Numbered from the stretch's first letter, positions 10,355 through 21,384 are shown. The stretch: DNA of 64,000 nt from Avena insularis (GCA_023614405.1 CM042687.1:67810992-67874991); one strand, 5' to 3'. Numbers and translations: made by a program. Notes: generated by a model from the letters alone, not told the origin.

Positions 10355-11355
10355 ACAGTCATTTGCATAATGCCCCATCTTCTTGCATTTGAAGCATTCA
10401 ACCTGACTGATGTCTCTCTTAACAGGCTAACTTCCACTTCCACTTCCGTTACCACTGTGGTGGCTCTTATGTCCACTCTTGTGGTTCTTGTACTTGTCGT
10501 TGTCATGACTGCGATGATGCTTGTTGTCATGACGGTTGTGGTTGTGGTGCTTGTTGAATTTCCCATGCTTGTGGGATCCTGAGCTTCCACTGTCATCATA
10601 ATGAGATCGTTTGTGAGATGATCCCGAGCTGTGCTTGTCGGAGTGCTTCCTCTTTCTACTCTCAACTTGCTTCATTTTGTTCTCCAAAATAGCAGCCTTG
10701 TCATAGAGCGACTGATAAGTGGGAACATAGGCCACAGCCAATTGCAGATTCAGCTCATCATTCAAGCCTTCAAGAAATTTTCCTTTCTCTTGGCATCAGT
10801 GTCAACTTCATCCGGTGCATAACGCGCCAGATTGTTGAATTCCTCAATATATTCAGCCACACTGCGGTGGCGCTGCTTCAGATTGTGGAACTCTTTCTTT
10901 TTCAGACTCATCACTCCTGATGAGATATGAGCAGTGCAAAAGCCATCCTCAAAGATAGCCCATGTCACTTCATCTATCGGAGTGGTGATCTGGAAGTTGT
11001 CCCACCAAGTGGCGGCTGGCCCTTCCAGCAGATGTGCTGCAAATCTGACCTTTTCAGCATCCGTACAGCCCACGGTTACCAAGTCCTTGTTTACTGAGCG
11101 TAGCCAATCATTGGCCACCATGGGATCAGTCGTCCCCGAAAACTTTGCTGGCCTCAATCTCAAGAACCTGGTAAGCATATCAAAACCCGGAGGGTTGTTG
11201 TTGTTATTGTTGTTGTTGTTGTTATTGTTTTGGTTCTGGATGAACATGGTCATCATCTGCATCAGCTGAGTTTGGGTAGTCATCATTTGTTGCATTTCTG
11301 GAGTGATGTTGTTGTTGTTGTTATTGGGGTTGGGGTTTGCACAACGGGGAGGCAT
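10355..11355 (-). pseudogene. Element A gag (nucleocapsid/capsid), frameshifted
   Basis: Gag starts at the Met at 11353-11355 (MPPRCANP), directly after CCACAG. It has two Asn-rich tracts, one of 12 consecutive Asn (a GTT/ATT-type repeat near 11197-11232). The capsid-like domain shows RFLRLRPAKFSGT, DPMVANDWLRSV, EGPAATWWDNF and SVAEYIEEFNNLARYAPDE. A frameshift near 10765 leads into a His/Lys/Ser/Gly-rich basic segment (10427-10765). The zinc knuckle CFKCKKMGHYANDC is at 10355-10396. Gag would form the virus-like particle and bind RNA. The longer upstream ATG at 11443-11445 lies in untranslated sequence and is less likely the start. Confidence 0.85.
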
Positions 11356-11583
11356 CTGTGGTTTGTTCAAATAGAGATAAGAATGAGATACCCATAGATG
11401 CTTCATGCACATTACATCACATAAGCAAACACAAGAATGCAACACAAATATAAAAGTTCAACAACAAGATAACAAGTTCATAGAGTAAAACACACAAGTA
11501 GCAAGCCATCCACATGTCGGATGGTCCAATAACAAGTTCTCAAATAGCAAGTATGATAATAAAAGATAAACGAGTAGTCAAGT

Positions 11584-12390
11584 CTACTCATCGGCATCAA
11601 TCTCCTCCTCCACAAAGGTAAGACCTGCGTTCTCCATCGCGGTCTTGTTCTCCTCAATGCTAGTGGTCAAGGTCTCTATCTTGGCCTTGAGAGCCCTCTT
11701 CTGGGAGAGAAGCCTCTCAATCACTGTCTGTTGCTGCTCTAGCTCGAAGTCCTTGGACTGCAGTTCTTCAGTCATGTCCCGGATCTTCTTGTTCCTATCC
11801 TGGACACGTTTCTCCTGACTCTTGAACTTCCTGTCCTGGGTCTCGAACTTCGCCTCCATTTCCTTGACTATCTCGTCTTGCTGCGCGAAGAGCTTGTCCT
11901 TCTCGCGAAGCTGCACTTGGAGCTCATCATTGCTGAGCATGACATTGGTCCTGTCCGTGTCCACGTGCCTAATGAGAGACTCTAAGTCCTGGAGGTACAG
12001 GCGTATCGGCTCTGCTGCGTCCCTCGAATCGTCCTCTAAGTCGATGGACTCTCCATCCTCATCACGTCTTCCGAAGACGTGGAAGTGGGTACCTCTAACC
12101 TGTCGGGAGTATCGCCCTAGCAGACGTCCTATCAAATCCTGCATAACTACCTCAATGCCTCTCTCCCTGTCATCATGCATGAGCTTGAAGACGATGTCCT
12201 CCGTAGTAGGCTCTGTCTGGCGTCCGGGCTGGTTCACCTTGAAGCCCCAGAGGTCCTTCCTCTCGAACTTGGTGAGGGGATGCACCATGATGGTGGGAAG
12301 AGGGAGATTGAGCAAAGTGGTAAGCTCAACGATACGAGGACCAAAGCGGGTAACCTGGAAGTCCTCAACAGTGCTGATGGTAATAGGCAT
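11584..12390 (-). CDS. Extra pre-gag ORF 2 of element A, coiled-coil protein
   Basis: Intact 268-residue ORF between the primer site and gag, not part of the standard gag-pol set. The N-terminal half is globular and contains VMQDLIGRLLGRY then GTHFHVFGRRDEDG. From about residue 130 it is heptad-rich and highly charged (MLSNDELQVQLREKDKLF and EEL.SKDFELEQQQT), a long coiled coil, ending acidic (FVEEEIDADE). The VMQDLIGRLL / GTHFHVFGRRD block matches AMQEVLARLC / GTRFAHYTRRD in the pre-gag ORF of element D. The Met follows AAATAG, preceded by TTCTAAC and a pyrimidine tract, so a spliced mRNA is plausible. Function unknown; a gag-like accessory or RNA-binding role is speculation. Confidence 0.75.
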   Translation of the reverse strand: MPITISTVEDFQVTRFGPRIVELTTLLNLPLPTIMVHPLTKFERKDLWGFKVNQPGRQTEPTTEDIVFKLMHDDRERGIEVVMQDLIGRLLGRYSRQVRGTHFHVFGRRDEDGESIDLEDDSRDAAEPIRLYLQDLESLIRHVDTDRTNVMLSNDELQVQLREKDKLFAQQDEIVKEMEAKFETQDRKFKSQEKRVQDRNKKIRDMTEELQSKDFELEQQQTVIERLLSQKRALKAKIETLTTSIEENKTAMENAGLTFVEEEIDADE

Positions 12391-12589
12391 CTATTTATAA
12401 GATAGAAAAGTTAGAACAATACAATTCAAGATAAAACAAAAGACAAAACATCACATACATATCCTTGGAAAGCAAAACACACAAGTCATGCATACATGAA
12501 ACCATTACATCAACCAAGGTTCAATCTTATTTTAAAGCAACATTTTGGAAAATAAGGTGAGAGGTGGTGGTCCAACTAATGAAGTACGT

Positions 12590-13096
12590 TTACAATCCTA
12601 TCTCACTGGATCTGTTGGCTAACACAATGTTTCTAGAAGCAATCAGCCTATCTTGCTCACATGATTCCATCACTAAGTCTATAATGTCTCCTCTTAAGGT
12701 TTGGTTGGTAGCTTCCAAATCTTGGGTATGTTCCTTCTCTTTCCTTAGATCATTTTGGAGGTTGAGCATCCTGCACTTGACTCTATCACCAAGTTCCTTG
12801 ATGGTCTTCCAAGCTGCATCCCTTGCTGATTCAAAGAATGTAGGGTGCACCACTGAATTGGTGAACATGCAGAATCCTTTTTCCTGATGGTTGTCTTCCT
12901 TGTTTTTATACAAGTGAAGTTGCACCCACCAGTATTCCACTCCTTCATCCATCACAGGAAAACCTTTGTACACAGCTGCACCTTGTATCTCTAATGCAAC
13001 CTTGAGGTCCTTGAGAGTCTTGGGGAATTCTGTCTCACACTCCAAAGTCATTTTCATGAGTGGTCCTTTCCTCACGGCTTCGTTGATGGAGTTCAT
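12590..13096 (-). CDS. Extra pre-gag ORF 1 of element A
   Basis: Intact 168-residue ORF, first after the primer site. Its core (AVYKGFPVMDEGVEYWWVQ, then a gap and FESARDAAWKTIKELGDR) resembles the region around ELQWLIVADLRG and LARAMQEVLARLC in element D, and more loosely ORF 2 just downstream, so ORF 1 and ORF 2 may be tandem relatives. The C-terminal third (LQNDLRKEKEHTQDLEATNQ) is coiled-coil-like. The Met comes directly after TATTTGTAG with a strong pyrimidine tract upstream. The start was chosen because it is the only Met near the acceptor-like site. Function unknown. Confidence 0.7.
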   Translation of the reverse strand: MNSINEAVRKGPLMKMTLECETEFPKTLKDLKVALEIQGAAVYKGFPVMDEGVEYWWVQLHLYKNKEDNHQEKGFCMFTNSVVHPTFFESARDAAWKTIKELGDRVKCRMLNLQNDLRKEKEHTQDLEATNQTLRGDIIDLVMESCEQDRLIASRNIVLANRSSEIGL

Positions 13097-13222
13097 CTAC
13101 AAATAGAGATGAGAGGGAAGATTAGAAAAGTTTACGAGAAGAATAGACAAGTGTAGAAGTAGTTGAAATTTTTTCCTTAGTGGTTTCCAATCCTAGGGTC
13201 ATAATCCTACAGGCAACACAGT

Positions 13223-13234
13223 GCTCTGATACCA
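13223..13234 (-). other. Primer binding site of element A (initiator tRNA-Met)
   Basis: The minus strand reads TGGTATCAGAGC two bases after the 5' LTR, complementary to the 3' end of plant initiator tRNA-Met. Confidence 0.9.
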
Positions 13235-14081
13235 TCTGTAAGATCCCTCCTTTGTAAATTAAAAGGATCCCTATGATTGCAATGCTAGTCCCTGGATAAT
13301 TGCTAGCATCCATAGTTTAAGATGAAGTACACAGATACAAAGGTCATTATTACATCCATTCCAGAGATAAACATAGTCTTTACAACTCAAAGGCCACAGG
13401 CCTATTACAAGAGTTTGGATAAGTAAATAAATATAAGTCTTCATCTTCATGTGCCACAGGCAAACATGTTGAGTGTAGACTCATGACACCTAATCCTCAT
13501 CAGAGTAACCTGCAACATCACAAGTTACAGCCACAGTGGGTCAATACTTTGGAATAGTATTGGCAAGTGATACCTTAGTAAAATTTAGGTGGACTATATT
13601 ACTATATGCAATTTGGCTAAGTGTAGCTTGGCTTGCTTTGCTCAAAATAGGTTTTTTTTATTAGTTGAAATCACTAAGTTTTTCTTTGTCAAAACTTTTC
13701 CCAAGGAACCATCAATAGACATTGAGGTCCTTCACCCTTGTTCACCCACAAGTTTTTACTTAGAAGTTGGAATGATGAGATTCTTGATAGCTTCCATGTC
13801 TTGATACTCAAGTTGTCCATTGCCATGGACTTGGCTAAGTACTTAGATTTTTCCATCTGCAGAGGTTGTGCACTTTCCCCACCAGACTTGGTTTCACCAA
13901 GACAGGACCTTTTAGAAGCCTTCCCTTAGACCAAATGGACGCGTTCCAACCTATCATTCCCACTACCACCAACTATCCAAATGGCTAAGTTCTAGCAACC
14001 TATGTGATCCAGGCAGAGCCCATATTGCCAAGTGGCTGCACTAGAAGCTTCTTAACACTTGGCCTCTAAAATCCCTTTGTT

Positions 14082-14185
14082 CCTGGGTGGCTTTCCACAA
14101 GTGAGATACACAAGGTAAACCATATCCATGGGCCTTGTGTAACCACTCAACCAAAAACCACCAATCAAGTCCCTTTCCACCCAGG
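14082..14185 (-). repeat. 9-bp inverted repeat (hairpin) in element A 5' LTR
   Basis: Plus-strand arms CCTGGGTGG (14082-14090) and CCACCCAGG (14177-14185). Confidence 0.7.
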
Positions 14186-15681
14186 TGATTCATTGACTTA
14201 GTTGTTTTATTAAGAAAAACATAAGTCCAAAGACTTAGAAATATTTTCATCATAGCATGTATATTTCACCAACCCTTGTTTGCTACTAGCTAGGCTAAGC
14301 ATGGCATAGATAGTAACTTAACTTAGAAATTTCCTAGCAATTCTACAACTACTTAGGATTTCCCAACATGGCATTTAGCAAAAATAGTAACATGCAAGAC
14401 TTAGCAAAATATTTCTAATGCTTGTATAAAAATATAGGGATAGAAATATTCATGAAGTACCACTTGCCTTGGTAGTTGGGAGAGTAGCACTCTTCACAAT
14501 CACAATCACTAGCACCAAAATCTACACATAGAATATAGCCACAATCACATACAAGTCATATACAATCAAAAATATATATGCATGCATGCAAGATGCTAAG
14601 TGATGATTTTTGAAACTCAACCAAGCAAGTGCTGAATTCTAAACAAGTCAAAACTTTGCCAAACCAAATTTTATTTAACACTAAAACAATTCCTAAACAA
14701 TTCATATAACTAAATAAGCCCTACACATGTTTTTGCAAAATAAACCATTTTAACAGAAGCTAAACATTAAACACATTGCATATTTAGAAAGGGCTTGTCT
14801 TACTGATTCCAACGGTATAAAATTTTCCAAAATCTAACGTGGGAATCAAAAGTTACAAACAAAACAAATTTGAACTAAAATCTGATTAAAAATCTGTTTT
14901 AAATCTAACTCACTGCCACGCAGCGCTATCCTATTGGTGCGTACCGATTCGCACGGATCGGTCGACGCAGATCATTGGATTTAAGTGATCGCGTACGGCT
15001 CAGATCTAACGTACCGTTTCGTTAAGTGATTCTATCGCACGCGTTGGATCTAGATCCAACGGCTCTTGATCAAACGACCAAGGTCTGGCGGCGCGCGGCG
15101 ACAGCGAGCGGCGGAGCGCTCTGCCAGTGGCGGTGGCAGCGTTCTAGGTCGCCCGGGGGGAAAGAGGATGCTTACCAGAACCGCCGTGACGAGGTGAAGC
15201 TCAACGTGGCGGTGGATTTGCAAGGGGCGCACGGGGTCGTCGGAGATTCCTCGTCGGAGTTCGCGAACGCGTCGGGTGCGGCTGCTCGTCGACGTTGGCG
15301 AAGATACAGATCGTGCCAAGGCAAAATAAGCACTGCGTTAGATGCGCGGAGTGATGCTGGTCATTTGAGTGTCAAAGAGAGGACAAGGCGCAGTGAGAAC
15401 TAACCAGGAAGGTTCGCCGGAGTTAGAGACGGCGTCGGATTCTCTCGGTGCTCGTCGAAGTCGAAGCTCTGGATCACAAACAGACGGGCAAAGGGGATCA
15501 GGAGGTGCGCAAGGAAGTTGCGAAGATGCTCGTATGAACCAGAGAGGAAGGGGCGCACGAGGTTTACCAGAATTGGTCGCCGGAGTAGGTTTTGACTGTG
15601 GCGGCGCAAGAGCGAATACTGGCAGCCTGGTGGCGAGAAGGGTGTCCAGTGTGGGCGGAAATGACCGCGAGGGGGAGAGGT

Positions 15682-15689
15682 TCTTATAG
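15682..15689 (-). promoter_or_regulatory. TATA-like box, element A 5' LTR
   Basis: CTATAAGA on the minus strand, upstream of a GC-rich leader. In the 5' LTR this would drive the genomic transcript. Confidence 0.5.
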
Positions 15690-16428
15690 CCGGAGCTGGG
15701 CGTGGAGTTACTCGCGGAATCAATGGGAATCAACGCTGCGGCGAAATGCAAGCAATGGCGCTGATGCGGTAGCGTGATTTAAGACGACGACGGGTCATGG
15801 GTCCACTTGTCAGCGAAATAAACAGAGGGGAGGTGGGGTCCTTGCGTTAGTGACTCCGCGGGTGCTTCTGCGCTTGAGAGAGAGAGAGAGGACCCGGGTG
15901 GGCTAGTTGGGCTGGTTTTGTTGTTGGGCCCAAAGTCTGGCGCCGGCCCTTTTCTTTTTCTTTATTCCTTTTCTATTTCTAATTTGATTTTCTGGAATGA
16001 TTTTCAAATGAATTCAAACTCTATTTGAATTCAAATCTTTTCAGGATTTTTGCAGTGTGCAACAGTCACAATCCTAGGCATAAAACCATGTGGTCACCTT
16101 GAATTGGCTTGGTCATTTTGGAAAGACAAAATAACAGTGACATAGCACTTGGTTTGCAAATGCTTGAAAATGGTTTTGAAACCATTTTTATTTTGTATAA
16201 TTTTGGTCAAACTCTACACTCAAACCAATCAACAAGGAAGCAAACAAACTTGATTTTTAAAACACTAAGCTCTCAAATGGGGATGGTCATTTGATTTAAG
16301 TTTGCTCACATAAAATGATAGCACTATGTGCTTCTGTTTCCTTGAAATTGGTTTGAAATTGATCTCAAAACTATATGCATGCATGAATGATATGCAATCT
16401 TTGAAATCATGAATTTAGGGATGTTACA

Positions 16429-17045
16429 ATCACCGACAACGGCATAAACTTCACGTCCAATGAATTTAAGGACTACTACAAGGATCATAAGTGTCAGCTA
16501 CGCTTTGGTAGCCTACCTGAAAACAAACGGGCAAGTCGAGAAAGCCAATGGCCTCATCACCAATGGTATCAAGAATAGACTACTGGCCCCCCTTGATAGA
16601 GCAAAAGGCACTTGGGTAGATGAACTTCCCTCTGTCCTATGGAGTTTACACACAAACCCAAATACTGCAGTGCAAGAGACTCCCTTCTTTCTAGTCCACG
16701 GCGCCAAGGTCGTGCTTCCAATCGAAATAACCCACAATTCTCCTCGGGTCATCGCTTACAACGAAGAATGTTCACAGGAAGCACTCGAAGATGACGTACA
16801 TGCACTGGACGAAGCAAGGGATGTCGCTTTGCAACAAGCAACAACATATCAGCAGAACCTAAAAAACTACCATAGCTGTCGACTGCGTCCCATGTCCTTT
16901 GTCATTGGGGACCTGGTCCTTCGCCTCAAGAAAGATCGTCACTGAAGTAATCCTCGACGAGTCATATCGGCTACAAGACAAGAATACTAGAGTCAAATAC
17001 TCCAAGACGTGGAACAATGCGTAGCTGCGATGTTTCTATGCTTAG
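16429..17045 (+). pseudogene. Tat-like integrase, part 2 and C-terminus
   Basis: The frame of 3599-3696 resumes here after the second copy of ATCAC with DNGINFTSNEF, holding the second catalytic Asp. A frameshift near 16490 leads into a 161-codon frame (16460-16945) with TNGQVEKANGLITNGI, where the Glu of QVEKAN is the third catalytic residue, and FFLVHGAKVVLPIEI. After a stop at about 16943 the sequence YRLQDKN, then WNNA and LRCFY is recognisable as the usual integrase end before about 17045. Gene broken by at least one frameshift and stops. Confidence 0.8.
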
Positions 17046-17529
17046 GATCTTTTACTTTCCACAGTTTACATTCAATAAGGCCTATGGCCAGGCTTTTTAG
17101 CCAAAGACTCATATTTTATATTCAATAAGGCCTACGACCAGGAGATTACGCCATATGTACCTCCATACCCGAAGATCAATAAAGCTAAGTTCCTAAAACT
17201 CAATCTACATTTTCCAAAGTCCGCTATTATCTTTTATCACTTACTCGACACTCGGGGGCTCATCATAATGCAAGTATTTACAAACAATCACTCGATGCGG
17301 GGGCTTTGCTACAAAGCACAACATATATTCAGCTACGCAGTCCAGCTCAAAGCCTTGACCTGAATAGTTGACTCGGTTCCCGGGCGTCAGGCAAACGAAA
17401 GGGTCCCGCACAGGGAAAACCCCTAAGAAAATTTTCATAGAAAAACACACAAACACGTGTTTACACCATATACAAAGCATGACAAAATTTACATACAAAT
17501 TTTTACATCTTATGTACAGGAGTTTCTAC
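17046..17529. other. Untranslated spacer between pol and antisense gene, with short direct repeats
   Basis: TTCAATAAGGCCTA recurs at 17071 and 17121 (50-bp spacing), each followed by a CCAGG-containing copy. PPT-like ACTCGGGGGCTC (about 17251) and GCGGGGGCTTTG (about 17298) also occur. No coding sequence recognised. Confidence 0.5.
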
Positions 17530-17904
17530 AAGCACTAAGTTACACCTCAAAGTTAAGGAAAAATTCTTCGTCTTCATCCAGCATTCTTCGGATGATCCGA
17601 ATAGTAGGGCGACGAGCATCTTCATAATGAGGGTCCATGGTAAAACCACCATCTGATGGAGATGAAGGAGCCGGTATATATAATCCAAATCTAGGGTTGG
17701 ATAGTGAGAATGCACCCAGGCAAACGCCAGCTTGGCACCTGCCACAAGTTGGTGTTTGATGAAGTGATGGATCCACTCGTCTTGCCGAAATTTCGTCATT
17801 AATGCAGCAAGGCCTTGAGGATGGGGATCCCGAGGAAATAGCGCATTGTACACTCAAGCCAATGCTTGACGGTAGCACTCCACAAAATCCTCCACATTGG
17901 ATAC
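17530..17904 (-). pseudogene. Antisense gene of Tat-like element, C-terminal part
   Basis: The minus-strand frame entering from 28586 continues here as NVEDFVECYRQALA, then VYNALFPRDPHPQGLAALM and HHFIKHQLVAGAKLAFAW. One internal stop replaces a sense codon after QALA. A frameshift near 17650 leads to an acidic end (IIRRMLDEDEEFFLNFEV, stop at about 17540). The family is known to me only as a hypothetical protein encoded antisense in grass gypsy elements. Function unknown. Confidence 0.65.
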
Positions 17905-18270
17905 TGATACGCCCAATTTGCATCACCTTTCTATATTATAATTTACCTCTATTCATTGATATTTGTCTTATTATGAGGTATTACTTATGGATTTTCATCT
18001 GTTTATGCATGTTGGATGATTCCTGGAGGATGGACTGCCGGAGTCTGGATTCTGATGGAAAAGACGGTGTTTCGGTGCAATTTCGCGAAGATCAGAAAAA
18101 TACCAGAAAAATATGGAAACATATTATTTTACCGGAAGACGAAGGAAGCCAAAAAGAGTAGCGAAGGGGGGCCTCCAAGGGCCCACACACCCCTAGGCGC
18201 CAGCCCACCTGACCCCGCGCCTAGGGTGGGTTTGGCCCACCTGTTCGGCCTTCGACTCCGCCCCTTCGCC

Positions 18271-18278
18271 TATATCTT
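18271..18278 (+). promoter_or_regulatory. TATA-like box, element B 5' LTR
   Basis: TATATCTT after a GC-rich stretch; the 3' LTR has TATATC at 27437-27442. Confidence 0.45.
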
Positions 18279-18458
18279 CCCTACGGAACACTAACACCGG
18301 GGGAGCGACCACAGATAGATTGCCGCGGCCTCTTGGAGGCGGAAAACACCGAGAGAGAAAGATCTCTCTGGCAGACAGATTTCTACCGGGGGAATTCCTA
18401 CCCGAAGAGGGGAGACCGTCGCCATCAACACCGTCATCAAGATAGGCTTCATCGTGAT

Positions 18459-18502
18459 CATCATCATCCACACCATCATCTCCACCATCACCATCACCAC
18501 CA
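18459..18502 (+). repeat. CAT/CAC trinucleotide microsatellite in element B LTR
   Basis: Runs of CATCATCATC and CCACCATCACC-type triplets; shared with the 3' LTR near 27620-27670. It explains the His-rich and Met/Asp-rich spurious ORFs here. Confidence 0.6.
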
Positions 18503-19423
18503 CTCCGTCCCGCTATAACAATTGTGTTTCTTATTGCTTAATTCATTAGGGGAAACCATTCGGGTGTTAATTACTATTGTAATTGATACTTGTGAGTGGA
18601 ACCATTGGATTATTGTTTATGTTCAGATTGTTATCCATTACCATACCATCTTTGATCTTGATCCATATGATGTCTTGTGAGTAGTTCGTTTAGTTCTTGA
18701 GGACATGGGAGAAGTCATGTTGTTAGTAGTGAATATGTGATGAGTTATTATTCAATGGTTTAGTATTTAAGTTGTGGTGCTATTCTTCTAGTGGTGTCAT
18801 GTGAACATCAACTACATGACACTTCACCATTTATGGGCCTAGGGGAATGCATTGTGTATTTGGCTACTAATTGTGGGGTTGCCGGAGTGACAGAAACCTG
18901 AACCCCCGTTAGGACACCTTTGCACAAGGGAGTGTAGGATCTTAGAGTTTAAGGTTGTGGTTAGATTTATATCTTAATTACTTTCATGTAGTTACGGATG
19001 TTTATAGGGGGTTTAATCACAAGTATGTATTAGTCCTAGGAAGGGCAGTATGTTAGCACAGGTTCACCCACAGAACACTTACAAACACCAAAGAAGAGTA
19101 CTCTGCTATTTGCAGCAAAAGCACTTGACAGAATTCCCATGTGTCCTCGAGAACGTTTGGTCCTTATAAGTATTTCCACCGCCTTGCCCTTTTCTAAGCA
19201 AGGATTGGGCCACTTGCTCCATTTGTTCGTTACTTCTGTTACATGCTCTTTGTTTTGTTGCCTTGTCAAAAAACCACTAAAAATCAGTTTTCTAAGTATT
19301 CACAGGGATTCCTGCTCCATACCACTGTTCAGCACCTTCTGCTCCTCGTTGGGATCGACACTCCTATTTATCGAAAGTACTGCGATACACCCCCTATACT
19401 TGTGGGTCATCAAGAATATTTTC

Positions 19424-19441
19424 TGGCGCCGTTGTCGGGGA
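19424..19441 (+). other. Primer binding site of element B (tRNA-Asp)
   Basis: TGGCGCCGTTGTCGGGGA begins 11 bases after the LTR and matches the 3' end complement of plant tRNA-Asp with one likely mismatch. tRNA-Asp priming is typical of Athila-type elements. Confidence 0.8.
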
Positions 19442-19528
19442 GTGAAGAGCTATTGAAGAGTGGAACTGGTAAGGGAACTTTTACTGTGAGTATTTCCTTT
19501 TGTTACTGTTTGTTTCTTTATTTCCAAT

Positions 19529-21384
19529 ATGGATAACCCACTTGGTTTTCTGTTTGGGAAAACTACTACCACTTAAAGGGTAGTAGATAAACCACCACCT
19601 GTTGAGATAGATCCTTTTAAGATACCTGTGAGTATTGTTAATCGTGTCATGGATAATTATTATTTTGGGGATGGAACTGTCCATCCTGGTGATCACTTGC
19701 TTTATATCCATGAATTTTGCGGGTTGTTTAAGTGTGCAGGTACCAACCTGAGCAATTGAAGAAGTTACTCTCCATATCCTTGAAAGGGAGAGATGAGGCA
19801 TGGTATAAGCTGCTAAAGAATGGACAATCCATGGAACAGGAGGAGATGGCATCTCTCTTTTACTCTAAATTTTATCCTCCTAGTGAAACCCAAAAGGATA
19901 GAAGTATTATATATAACTTTTGGCCTCTTGACGGAGAGAGTACAGCTCAAGCTTGGGGGAGACTGAAGTTATTAATGCTTAAATGTCCTATTCATGAACT
20001 CCCTAACAATATTATTCTCAATAACTTTCATGCTAGGCTTTCTCTTCAGGATAAAGGTTTACTAGATGATTCTTGTGCTGGATAATTCACAAGTATGAAG
20101 GAAGAAGTTAAATGGGATCTCTTGGACCATATTCAAGATAACACCGAAGCATGGGAGAATGAGAAAGGAAGAAAGTCAGGTATAAACTATGATTATGAAT
20201 GTATTAAATCTTTTATGGGAACTAATAACTTCCATGATATTAGCAATAAGTTTGTACTTGATCCTCAAGTCCTTGCGAAATGTTTTAATGCTTTTGCCTC
20301 TTATATTGAGATACCCAAGAAAGAGTGGGACAAGTACCATGCTCCTTCTAAAGACATTGTTACCCACGTTCCTGCCAGTATAGAGGTTTGTACTGTTGAT
20401 CCTATTTTGCCTGAACCTTATGTTGAGAAGATCCTTTTTCCCTCCAAGATAAGGGAACACTCTATTTTGGCTAATGTGGTTAGCAAAAGCGCAAAGAAAA
20501 CTGTAGGTTCCAATGAGCTTATTGATATCGAGCCCGTGGTAGCTATTGTGAAAGATCTTGTCACTAGAAATATAGAGGATGAGTATATTGTCTTTTGTGA
20601 AGACGCTACTAATATTGTTCCTCATCCTAAGAAAGTTAGAAAAGCTAGTGTTCCCGTGCTCTCTGTTAAACTTGGTGATCATTGCTATTATGGTTTATGT
20701 GATATTGGTGCTAGTTCTAGTGCTATCCCTTATGAGCTTTACAGGGAAATTATGCATGAGTTTGGTCCTTGTGAGCTTGAAGACATTGATGTGGTTATTC
20801 ACCTTGCCAATAGAGAGCAAGTTTGACCCACTGGTATTGTAAGGGATGTGGAGGTCCTTTGTGGTAAGATTAAATATCCTGCTAATTTTCTAGTACTTGG
20901 TAAAGAAGCTAGTAAAACCTATCCTATCATCTTTGGTAGAACCTTCCTTAATACTTGTGGGGCTATAATAGATTGTAGGAAGGAAATTTTTTTGACTAAG
21001 TTTGATGGAGAATCTTATGAGTTTAATTTTTCTAAATTTGCCAAAACCCCTTATGAAAATGAATTACCTGATGAGGATTTCAAGGTTGAACAACGGTCTA
21101 CTATTTCTCTTGCTCCTAACAATGCTTTGCAGCAGTTCATGGAAGATCATGAAAGTGATGCCTTTATGAAGGAAATAAATGAGATTGATGAGGTTTTCCT
21201 TCGTCAGCCTGAGTTACTTAAGCATAATTTACCTGTGGAAGATTTGGGTTCCACACTACCACCTAAAGGGGATCCTGTTTTCGAATTAAAACCTTTACCT
21301 GATGATCTTAAATATGTTTATCTTGATGATAAGAAGATATATCCTGTTATTATTAGTTCTAAACTTTCAGGGAAGGAAGAATAA
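19529..21384 (+). pseudogene. Element B gag-protease
   Basis: Gag starts at MDNPLGFLFGKT (19529), with a stop about 15 codons in and a frameshift near 19735. It continues with QLKKLLSISLKGRDEAWYKL and the capsid-type NFWPLDGESTAQAWGRLK. A stop at about 20083 precedes MKEEVKWDLLDHIQ. The protease active site is at 20701-20715 (LCDIGASSSAIP, Asp present). FGRTFLNTCGAIIDC follows, then a long linker to 21384. One more stop lies at about 20825. The product would be the structural protein plus the maturation protease; this copy is dead. Confidence 0.85.

Larger units (their letters stand above)
3697..16428 (-). mobile_element. Element A: complete Ty3/gypsy chromovirus (Tekay-like), minus strand
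   Basis: Two near-identical LTRs (3697-6896 and 13237-16428) begin and end TG...CA. They are flanked by a perfect 5-bp target duplication ATCAC at 3692-3696 and 16429-16433. On the minus strand the order is 5' LTR, primer site for initiator tRNA-Met, two extra ORFs, gag, protease, RT, RNase H, integrase, chromodomain-like tail, polypurine tract, 3' LTR. By eye the LTRs differ by scattered substitutions apart from one divergent patch upstream of the TATA box, so insertion is fairly recent. The pol frame has several stops and gag has a frameshift, so this copy is probably not autonomous. It interrupts the Tat integrase frame exactly. Confidence 0.95.
13237..16428 (-). repeat. Element A 5' LTR
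   Basis: 3192 bp with the same ends as the 3' LTR (TGTAAGATCC to ATGTTACA on the plus strand). It carries the active-position TATA box, GC-rich leader and hairpin. Compared with the 3' LTR it matches closely except at about 15735-15785, where the sequence just upstream of the TATA box is largely different. Confidence 0.95.
17905..19412 (+). repeat. Element B 5' LTR
   Basis: 1508 bp, from TGATACGCCC to GGGTCATCA. It contains a TATA-like box, a CAT/CAC-rich microsatellite (about 18459-18502) and a conserved GTGACAGAAACC segment also recognisable in the LTR at 63107. Confidence 0.93.

Noticed and set aside
11197..11232. GTT/ATT microsatellite as an independent repeat locus
   Set aside because: It encodes the poly-Asn tract of gag, so it was reported with gag.
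11822..12400. 192-codon plus-strand ORF opposite the pre-gag ORF of element A
   Set aside because: Shadow of the coiled-coil ORF; Ser/Leu-rich composition mirrors the opposite codons.
18193..18518. His-rich and Met/Asp-rich ORFs
   Set aside because: Produced by CAT/CAC triplet repeats in the LTR.
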